Positions 41,559 through 49,918 of a stretch of DNA of 64,000 nucleotides are shown piece by piece (position 1 is the first letter of the stretch; the number at the start of each line of letters is the position of its first letter). Below the pieces are notes generated by a model. It was given only the letters and a program-made list of their open reading frames with translations, had not been told where the DNA came from and searched no databases. Both the position numbers and the translations under genes were made by a program. The stretch is taken from assembly GCA_020853975.1 (NCBI GenBank), contig JADYXW010000015.1:124001-188000 (forward strand). The letters are read 5' to 3'. This stretch comes from Phycisphaerales bacterium (GTDB taxonomy: Bacteria; Planctomycetota; Phycisphaerae; Phycisphaerales; UBA1924).

Positions 41559-41810
41559 TCAGCGGTCGGAGTTGGAGGGGACGGAGGCGGTGGCCGTCGA
41601 AGCGTCTTTCTTCCGCGCCGCGACGGTCCGCGTGGTCTGAGTCTGTGAAGCCAAGGCGGCGCCGAGGCCGTCGCTCGCGGCGATGTTCCCACCCTCGCGG
41701 TGCCCGAACGTGAAGATGCCAAACCCCGAACCACGGGAACAGCCGGTTCCCGTGAGGCAGACGAGCGCAAGGCCTGCCCCGAGGGTGAACATGCGGGCGC
41801 GATGGATCAT
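41559..41810 (-). CDS. Small predicted lipoprotein, opposite strand
   Basis: 83 residues. The reverse-strand ATG at 41810 has AGGAGG 8 nt upstream, the strongest ribosome site of the locus. Signal MIHRARMFTLGAGLALVCLTGTGC ends in a lipobox-like GTGC with Cys24. The mature tail of about 59 residues is Ala/Ser/Thr/Asn-rich and unstructured. It ends 5 nt after the convergent pseudokinase stop. No family recognised; its size and place suggest a small envelope peptide associated with the locus. Confidence 0.6.
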   Translation of the reverse strand: MIHRARMFTLGAGLALVCLTGTGCSRGSGFGIFTFGHREGGNIAASDGLGAALASQTQTTRTVAARKKDASTATASVPSNSDR

Positions 41811-41965
41811 TGGGAGTCCTCCTCGTGAAATGGACTCATCGACGGTCCGCCGGGGAGGCCGGAGGGGCTTCGAGGAGGCTCGCCGCGGAGGGGGTTGACG
41901 GTACCGCCCGTCGCGGTTGTGCGGAGCGGTTGTCGGACTGGGCGGACGAACGGGAAGGAGATGTG

Positions 41966-42010
41966 TTGCTGGGCGGGGTGCCCGTCCGGTAAGATGGGTA
42001 CGCTGTACCC
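41966..42010 (+). promoter_or_regulatory. Promoter with overlapping operator-like palindrome before the tssK unit
   Basis: TTGCTG (41966-41971), an 18-bp spacer, TAAGAT (41990-41995), directly followed by GGGTAC-GCT-GTACCC (41996-42010), a perfect 6-bp inverted repeat with a 3-bp centre spanning the expected start site near 42002. A repressor site at the start point is the simplest reading. It would control the gene at 42068 and probably tssKLM. Inference. Confidence 0.45.
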
Positions 42011-42067
42011 AATGGCGTCCCGTCGGGGGCGGGGTTGTGGCGTGGCACTTGCGTGGGAGGAGGCGGG

Positions 42068-43036
42068 TTGATCGAGCCAACGAGCGAGACGGGCCGCAAG
42101 GCGATGACGCTTGCCAATCGGCTGCGCGTGCTCTACGCGGAGCTGTCGGACCAGACCGGAGACATGCGGGGCGAGCAACTGCGGGACGAGGTTCAGCGGG
42201 CGCTTTCTTCCCTGCAGCCCAGCGCGCGGGAGCCCTTTCTTCAGGAACTTGTCCGCCAGTTTCCGTTGTGGTCTGCGAGCGATCGCGACCCCGCGCCGGC
42301 GCCGCCGCGTCCGGCACCGGTTTCCGCCTCGGTGCCCGCGGTCTCGGAGCCCCGGGACCCCAAGTCCGTCGCGGAGAAACTGATCGAAGTGACCAAGGGT
42401 CTGGGCGAGGCCGAGAAGCAGCAGATCGCGGCGAGGCTCAGCGTTGCCGGGCTGCTGCCCAGGCCGACGGCCTCTGCGGCTGCCCCGGCGGCGGCCGGCC
42501 CCAGCGGCGCCGTGAGCGCCTCGGGGGCGGCGGACCTTCGGAAGCACCTGGGCATGCCCGCCGATGCGCCCATCGACGCCGGCAAGGCCGTGGAGCTGGC
42601 GGCGGTGCTCGCGGAGTTCGTCCTCAAGCTCGAGCCCTACGCGTGCATGTTCTGGAAGGACATCGCACCGGACGCCAAGAACCAGGTCTACCAGACGCTC
42701 AACCGGGACCTGGGCAAGTTCATGTCCGGGGATGAGAAGGTCACCAAGGAGGCGGTCTCCAAGGGCGTGTTCAACCTCCGCAGCCTGGTGTCACTCCTGC
42801 TCAAGGGCGTCTCCGACGCGGGCAAGCAGTTCTCGCGCGATCACATCTCCCGATTCTCGGTCGACGAGATCACAAAGGCGGCGGGCCCGGGGACCCTGAT
42901 GACCAGCAAGGACGTGCTCTGCTGGAAGCAGTATGTCAGGCAGATGGAAGGAGTGGACGCGGCGTCGTTGGAGAAGAGGCTCAAGTCGGTCATCGCCAAG
43001 GACGTCGATGCCGGTCTCAGTCAGGTCATCAAGTGA
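42068..43036 (+). CDS. T6SS-like-locus protein of unknown family
   Basis: 322 residues from a TTG at 42068, chosen because GGAGGAGG precedes it; an ATG at 42104 would have a poorly placed site. N-terminal about 90 residues: helical (LRVLYAELSDQTGDMRGEQL), then a Pro/Ala-rich linker, then a C-terminal all-helical domain of about 150 residues (KAVELAAVLAEFVLKLEPYA, DLGKFMSGDEKVTKEAVSKG). Position directly before tssK and the shape of the helical domain are reminiscent of the C-terminal domain of Fha/TagH proteins, but there is no FHA domain and I see no firm motif. No signal or membrane helix; probably a cytosolic partner of TssK/TssL. Confidence 0.55.
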   Translation: MIEPTSETGRKAMTLANRLRVLYAELSDQTGDMRGEQLRDEVQRALSSLQPSAREPFLQELVRQFPLWSASDRDPAPAPPRPAPVSASVPAVSEPRDPKSVAEKLIEVTKGLGEAEKQQIAARLSVAGLLPRPTASAAAPAAAGPSGAVSASGAADLRKHLGMPADAPIDAGKAVELAAVLAEFVLKLEPYACMFWKDIAPDAKNQVYQTLNRDLGKFMSGDEKVTKEAVSKGVFNLRSLVSLLLKGVSDAGKQFSRDHISRFSVDEITKAAGPGTLMTSKDVLCWKQYVRQMEGVDAASLEKRLKSVIAKDVDAGLSQVIK

Positions 43037-43118
43037 GTCGGGCGTGAACCACGCCTGATTTGCGCCCGAGTCATACCCGTCGGACGGCCCGAGCGGCGAC
43101 GACTAGAAGGACTTTCCC

Positions 43119-44540
43119 ATGTCAAGCATCGGACATGTTCACTGGCACGAAGGGCTCTTCCTGCAGCCCCACCACCTCCAGACCATGCACCGCGACCTCC
43201 TCGAGGGCTCGTGGCGAGAGCGGAGGCTGTCGTGGGCGTTTCCCTACGGCGTGACCGAGTTGCGCATCTCTACCGACGCGCTGGAGAACATGCTCATCCG
43301 GGTTGACCGCCTCCGGGCGGTCATGCCCAGCGGGCTGGAGATCGACGTCCCCGGCAACGCCGACCTCCCCGCCCTGGACATCAAGAGGGTCTTCCAGGCT
43401 TCGTCCGGGTCGTTCCTCGTGGGCCTGGCTGTGCCGGTGTGGCAGTCCACCCGGGCGAACACGGTCGACTCCGGTGGTGGCGGGCTCGGCGCACCGGGAG
43501 GGGCGGCCCGCCGCGCCCTGCAGGACGAGGCGAAGGTGAAGAGGCTCTACCGCGTCGCGGAGATCCAGAGGCCCGACGAGAACACGGGCGAGAACGCCCA
43601 GGCCATGATGGTCCGGCGGCTCAACGCCCGGCTGGTCGTGGAGGGCGAGGACCTCAGTGATCTCGAGGTGCTGCCTCTCATGCGCATCATGCACTCGGCG
43701 GAGGAGCAGACGCTTCCGCGGCCTGATCCCTCGTTCATCCCTCCGTGCATGGTGCTGGGCGGCAACCCGACGCTGCGGAACATCGTCCGCGACCTTGCGA
43801 ACGCGGTGGACGCCAGCCGCAAGGAACTGGTCAACCAGATGACCCGCGGCGGGTGGGTTCCCGAGAACATCAAGGGCCCGCAACTGCTGATGGTGATGAG
43901 GCTCCGCACGCTCAACCGGTTCGCGGCGACGCTGGCCCCGCTGGTGAGCGGCGGGGTGGGTGTCGCCGGGACGATGAGCCCCTTCGACGCGTACCTTGCG
44001 CTGCGGGAGCTCCAGGCGGAACTCGCGGCCCTCACGCCCGATCGCGACCCCTTCGAGGGGCCCAAGTACGACCACGATAACCCGGGCGCCGTGTTCATGG
44101 AGATGGACAAGCGCATCCGGCCCCTGCTCCGGGGTGACGTGCAGAAGCGGTTCCTCTCCCTGCCTTTCACCAAGGACGGCGCCGCCATCTCGTGCGCGCT
44201 CACCGAGGAGCACCTCACGCAGCCCAACGCGTACTTCCTCGGCATCAAGACCAAGGCGGATGCGGCGGTGCTCGCGAAGCTCGTCGAGGACCAGGACAAG
44301 TTCAAGCTCATGCCCAAGAGCATGGTGAAACTGAACATCTATGGCATGAAGCTGGTCGAGGACCGGCACCCGCCCCTGGAGCTGCCCAGCGCGAACGACC
44401 TGCACTACTTCCGAGTGGAGATGGCGCAGAGCCAGAAGATGTGGGAGCGGGCGGCGGGCGAAAAGGCGCTCGCGATCCGCTGGCCCGAGCTGGAGCCCTT
44501 GGATTACCAGGACATCAGCCTCTACATGACCGTGCCCTGA
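43119..44540 (+). CDS. tssK: Type VI secretion baseplate-membrane connector TssK
   Basis: 473 residues, normal for TssK. The diagnostic N-terminus is VHWHEGLFLQPHHLQTMHRD (7-26), followed by GVTELRISTDALENMLIRVD and, later, LTEEHLTQPNAYFLGIKTKA. AGAAGGA lies upstream of the ATG. In known systems trimeric TssK binds the baseplate TssF/TssG and the cytosolic domains of TssL/TssM, docking the needle onto the membrane complex. Its genes TssF/TssG are absent from the window. Confidence 0.93.
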   Translation: MSSIGHVHWHEGLFLQPHHLQTMHRDLLEGSWRERRLSWAFPYGVTELRISTDALENMLIRVDRLRAVMPSGLEIDVPGNADLPALDIKRVFQASSGSFLVGLAVPVWQSTRANTVDSGGGGLGAPGGAARRALQDEAKVKRLYRVAEIQRPDENTGENAQAMMVRRLNARLVVEGEDLSDLEVLPLMRIMHSAEEQTLPRPDPSFIPPCMVLGGNPTLRNIVRDLANAVDASRKELVNQMTRGGWVPENIKGPQLLMVMRLRTLNRFAATLAPLVSGGVGVAGTMSPFDAYLALRELQAELAALTPDRDPFEGPKYDHDNPGAVFMEMDKRIRPLLRGDVQKRFLSLPFTKDGAAISCALTEEHLTQPNAYFLGIKTKADAAVLAKLVEDQDKFKLMPKSMVKLNIYGMKLVEDRHPPLELPSANDLHYFRVEMAQSQKMWERAAGEKALAIRWPELEPLDYQDISLYMTVP

Positions 44541-44593
44541 TGAAATCGCCGCAGTGACGCAAGGCGGGCCCGGTTGCCGGGCCGGAGGAACGC

Positions 44594-45277
44594 ATGAACC
44601 TGGTCGAGATCTGTGAGCCGCTGTTTCAATACGTCTGCCGTCTGAACCGCGTCGGCCGCAAGGGCGGCCGGGTGGACTACGGCACCGTGCGCGCGGAGTT
44701 GAAGGCGATCTTCGTGGACATGAAGTCGAAGGCGGACGGGGCCGGCCCACTCTCAGGCGCGTACGCGGAGGTGGAGCAGGTGCTCGTCTTCTTCGCGGAT
44801 TCGATGATCCTCAATAGCAAGCTCCCCCCCGGGTGGAAGCCCCTGAGCCACGAGCGGGGCGAGCTGGGGTTTGAGGAGAAGTTCTGGGACCTGCTCGAGG
44901 ACACGCTCAAGGACCCCTCCGACAGCGCCACGCAGCGGCTGGGGGTGTTCTATGTGTGCATCGGGCTCGGGTTTACGGGGTTGTACACGGGCCAGCCGGA
45001 CTACATCCGGCGCAAGATGCTCGAGATCTCCGCGAGGCTGCGCGGCATGATCGACGCGGACCAGGCCGGGCGGATGTGCCCCGACGCGTACGACAACGTG
45101 GACACGCGCAACCTCACGCAGCCCCCCAACCGGAGCATCGTGGGGATGCTGATCGTGCTGGTGGTGATGGTGGGCGTGCTGCTGGTGTCGTACGTGAAGC
45201 TGTTCCAGGACTCGAGCAGTCGGCTGACAACGTCGCTGGAGCACGTGCAGAAGGCGGGAGAGCAGACGGGCGGGTGA
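44594..45277 (+). CDS. tssL: Type VI secretion membrane protein TssL (DotU/IcmH family)
   Basis: 227 residues. The cytosolic helical DotU domain fills residues 1-175 (EPLFQYVCRLNRV, the LGFTGLY turn at 125-131). One membrane helix follows (about 181-203, SIVGMLIVLVVMVGVLLVSY) and a short outer tail of about 24 residues, with no OmpA or peptidoglycan-binding domain. GGAGGAA at the ribosome site. TssL sits in the inner membrane, binding TssM and TssK. Confidence 0.92.
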   Translation: MNLVEICEPLFQYVCRLNRVGRKGGRVDYGTVRAELKAIFVDMKSKADGAGPLSGAYAEVEQVLVFFADSMILNSKLPPGWKPLSHERGELGFEEKFWDLLEDTLKDPSDSATQRLGVFYVCIGLGFTGLYTGQPDYIRRKMLEISARLRGMIDADQAGRMCPDAYDNVDTRNLTQPPNRSIVGMLIVLVVMVGVLLVSYVKLFQDSSSRLTTSLEHVQKAGEQTGG

Positions 45278-45331
45278 ACGGGGCGAGGCCGGGCGCCTCC
45301 GGGCGGGCTCGGATAGAGAAGGAGTGTTCGG

Positions 45332-48300
45332 ATGCTGGGCAGCTTTGCCAACCTCCCAAGGCCGGTGCAGGCCGTGGTGATGCTCGCGTCGGGCGCGAGC
45401 CTGACGTCGTTCGTGCTCGCCGCGGTTCCGGGGCCGTACCAGAGCTTTTTCATGTACGTCACGATCGGCATCGTGGCGGTGGTGGTGCTGCTGGCGCTCT
45501 TCAAGCTTGTGCTGATGCTGCGCGACAAGGCCAAGAGCGGCCCGTTCGCGAGCATGCTGAGCAAGGGCGCCAGGGGGGCCGCGGACCCCGCGCTGAAGGC
45601 CCGCATGGATGATCTGCGCCGGAAGTTCGAGGAGGGCGTCACCACGTTCAAGCAGGCGGGCAAGGACCTGTACAGCCTGCCCTGGTACCTGCTCGTGGGC
45701 CCGCCGGGCTCGGGCAAGACGGAGGCGCTGCGGCACTCCAACGTGGGCTTCCCGCCGGGGCTGCAGGACCCGCTGCAGGGCTCGGGCGGCACGCTGAACA
45801 TGCACTGGTGGTTCACGAACCACGCGGTGGTCATCGACACCGCGGGGCGCATGTTCATGGAGGGCGCCGACGAGGGAGGCGGGTCCGAGTGGCGAGAGTT
45901 CCTGAAGCTGCTGAAGAGCGCGAGGCCGAACTGCCCGGTCAACGGGCTGCTGCTGGTGATCTCCAGCGAGAGCCTGCTGAAGGACGGCGCGGAGAAGATC
46001 GAGCAGACCGCCGGGGCGATCGCCCGGCAGCTCGATGTCGTGCAGCGCACGCTCGACGTGAGGTTCCCCGTCACGGTGGTGGTGACGAAGTGCGACAAGA
46101 TCATCGGGTTCCGCGAGTTCTTCGAGCACATCGGCGACCCGAACCTGCAGCACCAGATCCTTGGATGGAGCAACCCCTCGCCCCTGGACGAGGCCTTCAA
46201 GCCCGATCAGGTGGACAAGCACCTGGAGTCCGTGCGTCAGAAGCTGATGAAGCGCCGCATGGGCCTGATCCAGAACCCCGTGCACACGACCGACGCGAAC
46301 GCCCGGCGCACGGACCAGATCGACGAGATGTTCGAGCTGCCCGACAACCTGGTGCGGATCGCGCCGAGGCTGCGCCGGTACCTGGAGATGATCTTTGTCG
46401 CGGGCGAGTGGAGCCCCAAGCCCCTGTTCCTGCGTGGCATCTACTTCACGAGTTCCATGCGCGAGGGCCAGGCGCTGGACGTGTCGCTCGCGCAGGCGCT
46501 CGGCGTCGACGTGGAGTCCATCCCCGGCAGCCGCGACTGGGACCGCGAGAAGTCGTACTTCCTCCGCGACCTGTTCATGTCGAAGGTGTTCAAGGAGAAG
46601 GGGCTGGTCACCCGCGCGACCAACGTCAGCAAGGCGCTGGCGAAGCAGCGCGCCCTGCTCGTGGGCGGCGCGATCGCGACGGCGGTGGTGCTGGGCGGGC
46701 TGACCGTGCTCGGCTACTTCCAGTTCAACGCCTCGCTGGGGCCGCCCAGCAAGACCTGGTCCGCGGTGCGGGGCGCGATGGTGGGAGACCCCGGGCGCGA
46801 CATCACCCCTCTTGACCCCAAGGAGACGAGCCTGATCGCGCGGTCCACCGACGCGGGCGGCACGGGCTGGGTCTACCAGGGCCGCAAGGACTTCACCAAC
46901 CTCGATGTGCTGGGCTCCGACATCGTGAACCCGCTGGAGCTGATCGTCGAGACCGGGTCGTACAAGGCCATCGACCCACCCCTGATCGCGCGCCCCGCGG
47001 CCCCGATGCTGGGATTCCGCAACTCCTTCCTGGACTCGCAGGAGGCGGCGCACCGCAGGGTGATCGAGCACACCACGCTCAGCCCGCTGCTCGAAGCGGC
47101 CCGCAGCCGCCTGGAGCAGGAGAAGGACTGGGGCCCCGACGCGGTCGCGGCGCTGGCGCAGCTCATCCGGGTGCAGACGTACTCCTACAAGTCCAAGCCG
47201 GCGTTCGACGAGGGGCCGAGCCTCGCCGATCTGAAGGACGCGGCGAAGGACGTCCGCCTGCCCACGGACCGGGGCGAGATCCCCGCGATCGACGTGGACG
47301 CGCTCTTCCGGTACGTGCTCGGGCCCGCCGCGGACGAGGCCAAGGGCTATGCGGGCGACCGGAGCAAGGTTCGTGAGGCGGTCAAGCGGGCCTATCCGAA
47401 CGGTCTGGGCGCGATCGAAGTCTCAGCGCTGCTGGGCGGGAAGGACGAGACGAACCGGCGCGTGAATGAGCGTGCCGCGGCCAACCTCGCGGAGCGCATG
47501 CGCACGGGCGGTTCGCCTACGGGCGACATGGGCGCGCTGCTCATGCTCCAATCCGGGCTTGCGGAGTTTGCCGCTGCCGAGGCGCAGCTCCGCGCCCACC
47601 CGATGCTGCGCGCCGGCGCGACCGGGGCCGCGGGCCTGCCCCGCACCGTGGAGCAGTACGACACGTTCGCCAAGGAAGCGGGTGCGCAGTTCAAGCGCCT
47701 TGCCGACGCAAAGGCGAAGGTCGATCAGGCTGTGACGAGGCTGGGCTCGAAGGCGGACAACCCGCTGGACGCGCTGACAGCCGCGGGCGAGCAGTGGGAG
47801 CGCGAGGCGGGCTCGTTCTTTGACCAGCTCATCCAGCAGCTCCCCAAGGGCCTGGACACAGGCCTGGAGGGCAAGGCGGCGGAGCTCGCGGAGAAGGCGT
47901 TCAACGAGCGGACGCCCGAGGAGCTGAGGTCGCTGCTCACCAAACTGGTGGAGCACCGCAGGACTGTGGTGGCGGCGGTCAAGGCCTCGCTGGAAGCCGT
48001 GCGGGCCGACGTGCAGCGTTCGGCGCCCCTCGCGGTGCCGGGGCGCACCTCGGCGCAGGTCGACGCGCGGGCCTACGCCGCCCGGTACGCGCTCTACGAG
48101 CTGGGCTCGGGAGAGCTGACGGCGGCGGCGCAGCCCGTGGGGGCGGTGACCTCCGTGACAGCGAAGATCGACCAGATCGACGCCGGGCCCCGGCGCGTGG
48201 GCGAGCAGGCGCAGCCGTGGCTCTCCTGGACACCCGCCCAGGCCGGCCTCAAGGGGCTCGCGCCCGACCAGGTGACCTCGCTCACGACCGATCGCGACGA

Positions 48301-49894
48301 GGCCGAGCGGCTGGCCCGTCGCGTTTCGGAGATCGCGGGTGCGCGCCGCGTGTACGAAGCCATCCGCCAGGCGATCGCCGACTGGCCCAAGGACGTTCCC
48401 GCCCTCCGCGAGCGGGTGAAGGCTCTGGCAGATGCGAAGATCGAGGGCGGCGCGCGGCGGGCGGAAAGGCCTCGGCTGCTGCTCACGGAGATGAAGGACG
48501 GCGGCGAGTTCGACCGCGTGTACTTCGTCGAGGCCGGGCGCGAGGTGATGGGCGACTGGGCCCGCGTGAGGACGCTCATCGAGCCCGCGTCGGGGGCCGA
48601 GCGCCAGGTGATGGACGCGGAAGCGCTCAGGGGCGGTGGCTACCTCGCGGCGGGTCGCGTGACCGAGGACTACGTCGTGGAGTATGCCCGCTACTGGCGT
48701 CGCCAGGCGACGGACGCCACGCAGGTGAGCGTGAACACCTGGGCGGATTTCGCCGGGCAGATCGACGACATGATCCCGGACAACATCGTCGATCTGAAGC
48801 AGCTTCAGGACGTGACGACGGCGGCGCTGGACTCCATCCCGAGCGTGCTCATGGCGCCCGCGGCTCTCTCGGATCACAAGACCGACGTGGCCAAGGCGTT
48901 CGGCGGGCTCGCGACCGAAGCCTTCAGCCGCGAGGGCGCGATCCGCGATTCGCTGCGCAACTGGCGGCGGCTCGCGGGCGTGCAGGGCGGTCCCGAGGGC
49001 GCCGTCGGGCTGCTGCGGGCGTCGTACAACGCGGGCGATGCCCAGGCGGAGTACTTCGCGCAGTACGGCAAGGGCGTCGCGTACTGGGATGGCGTGGTCC
49101 TTCGGGGCGTGGAGTTGCTCACCGAGGCGACCCAGGGCGACATCGCCCGCGCTCAGAACCTGCTCATGTCCTCGAACAAGGCGCCGCTGTGCTTCGGGCC
49201 GGCTTCCATGGGCGACCTGAGCCCGGATGAGCTCCGTGCCGTTGCCGCCGCGGCCTCGAAGGTGGCCAGCGGGAGCGGGGGCACCGGCACCACCGTCAAG
49301 CCCTCCGCGGGCATGGACCCTCGTGTGAACGACCTGCTCTCAAGGCTGTTCGGGGCGAACTTCATCAAGGCGACGGCGGAGCGGCAGACGTGGTTCACCC
49401 GCCTGCAGCGGGTTCTGGATTCGGTCGCGGGCAAGGACCCCGTCCGGCTGAGCCTCAACCTGCTCTCCGATGCGCCGCCCCAGGGCGCCGCGGGCAAGAC
49501 GCTGGCCGCGGACAGCGGCTACAAGTTCGCGGCCCTCTACGTGAACGACAAGAAGGTGGGCGAGGCGTTCAACATCTTCAGCGCCTCGACGATCCCCGCG
49601 GACAAGGCCAAGGACCTGGTTGTGACTCTCCCGGCGCAGTCCAGCTTCATCGGGCTCTACCGCGAGGACCCGGGCCGGACGGATCGGGCGCCCGACGAGC
49701 GCATCGCGCTCCCCGAGCACTGGAGTCTGCTGGGGGCGATGCTCAAGCAGGAGCAGAGCGATCGCGTTGGGCCCGGCGTGTGGCGAGTCATGGCCTCCAA
49801 CAACACCATGTACCTGTGGCTGACCATCAAGATCGAGCCGGACGTGCCGGCACGGGCCGACTGGCCCAGCGTCAGCACGTGGCCCGGGCAGTGA
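45332..49894 (+). CDS. tssM: Type VI secretion membrane protein TssM (IcmF family), enlarged
   Basis: 1520 residues, longer than the 1100-1300 usual in proteobacterial TssM. Two N-terminal membrane helices (about 13-55), a cytosolic GTPase-like domain with Walker A GPPGSGKT (123-130), Walker B VVIDTAGR and NKxD-like VTKCDK. A third helix (about 446-470, LLVGGAIATAVVLGGLTVLG) leads to a roughly 1000-residue outer part, mostly helical, ending in a beta-rich domain (SLNLLSDAPPQGAAGKTL, MYLWLTIKIEPD) like the TssJ-binding end of TssM. AGAAGGAG precedes the ATG. It spans the envelope and links TssL/TssK to the outer-membrane lipoprotein. Confidence 0.92.
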   Translation: MLGSFANLPRPVQAVVMLASGASLTSFVLAAVPGPYQSFFMYVTIGIVAVVVLLALFKLVLMLRDKAKSGPFASMLSKGARGAADPALKARMDDLRRKFEEGVTTFKQAGKDLYSLPWYLLVGPPGSGKTEALRHSNVGFPPGLQDPLQGSGGTLNMHWWFTNHAVVIDTAGRMFMEGADEGGGSEWREFLKLLKSARPNCPVNGLLLVISSESLLKDGAEKIEQTAGAIARQLDVVQRTLDVRFPVTVVVTKCDKIIGFREFFEHIGDPNLQHQILGWSNPSPLDEAFKPDQVDKHLESVRQKLMKRRMGLIQNPVHTTDANARRTDQIDEMFELPDNLVRIAPRLRRYLEMIFVAGEWSPKPLFLRGIYFTSSMREGQALDVSLAQALGVDVESIPGSRDWDREKSYFLRDLFMSKVFKEKGLVTRATNVSKALAKQRALLVGGAIATAVVLGGLTVLGYFQFNASLGPPSKTWSAVRGAMVGDPGRDITPLDPKETSLIARSTDAGGTGWVYQGRKDFTNLDVLGSDIVNPLELIVETGSYKAIDPPLIARPAAPMLGFRNSFLDSQEAAHRRVIEHTTLSPLLEAARSRLEQEKDWGPDAVAALAQLIRVQTYSYKSKPAFDEGPSLADLKDAAKDVRLPTDRGEIPAIDVDALFRYVLGPAADEAKGYAGDRSKVREAVKRAYPNGLGAIEVSALLGGKDETNRRVNERAAANLAERMRTGGSPTGDMGALLMLQSGLAEFAAAEAQLRAHPMLRAGATGAAGLPRTVEQYDTFAKEAGAQFKRLADAKAKVDQAVTRLGSKADNPLDALTAAGEQWEREAGSFFDQLIQQLPKGLDTGLEGKAAELAEKAFNERTPEELRSLLTKLVEHRRTVVAAVKASLEAVRADVQRSAPLAVPGRTSAQVDARAYAARYALYELGSGELTAAAQPVGAVTSVTAKIDQIDAGPRRVGEQAQPWLSWTPAQAGLKGLAPDQVTSLTTDRDEAERLARRVSEIAGARRVYEAIRQAIADWPKDVPALRERVKALADAKIEGGARRAERPRLLLTEMKDGGEFDRVYFVEAGREVMGDWARVRTLIEPASGAERQVMDAEALRGGGYLAAGRVTEDYVVEYARYWRRQATDATQVSVNTWADFAGQIDDMIPDNIVDLKQLQDVTTAALDSIPSVLMAPAALSDHKTDVAKAFGGLATEAFSREGAIRDSLRNWRRLAGVQGGPEGAVGLLRASYNAGDAQAEYFAQYGKGVAYWDGVVLRGVELLTEATQGDIARAQNLLMSSNKAPLCFGPASMGDLSPDELRAVAAAASKVASGSGGTGTTVKPSAGMDPRVNDLLSRLFGANFIKATAERQTWFTRLQRVLDSVAGKDPVRLSLNLLSDAPPQGAAGKTLAADSGYKFAALYVNDKKVGEAFNIFSASTIPADKAKDLVVTLPAQSSFIGLYREDPGRTDRAPDERIALPEHWSLLGAMLKQEQSDRVGPGVWRVMASNNTMYLWLTIKIEPDVPARADWPSVSTWPGQ

Positions 49895-49918
49895 GCGGGG
49901 ATAGAAAGGACTATCGGA

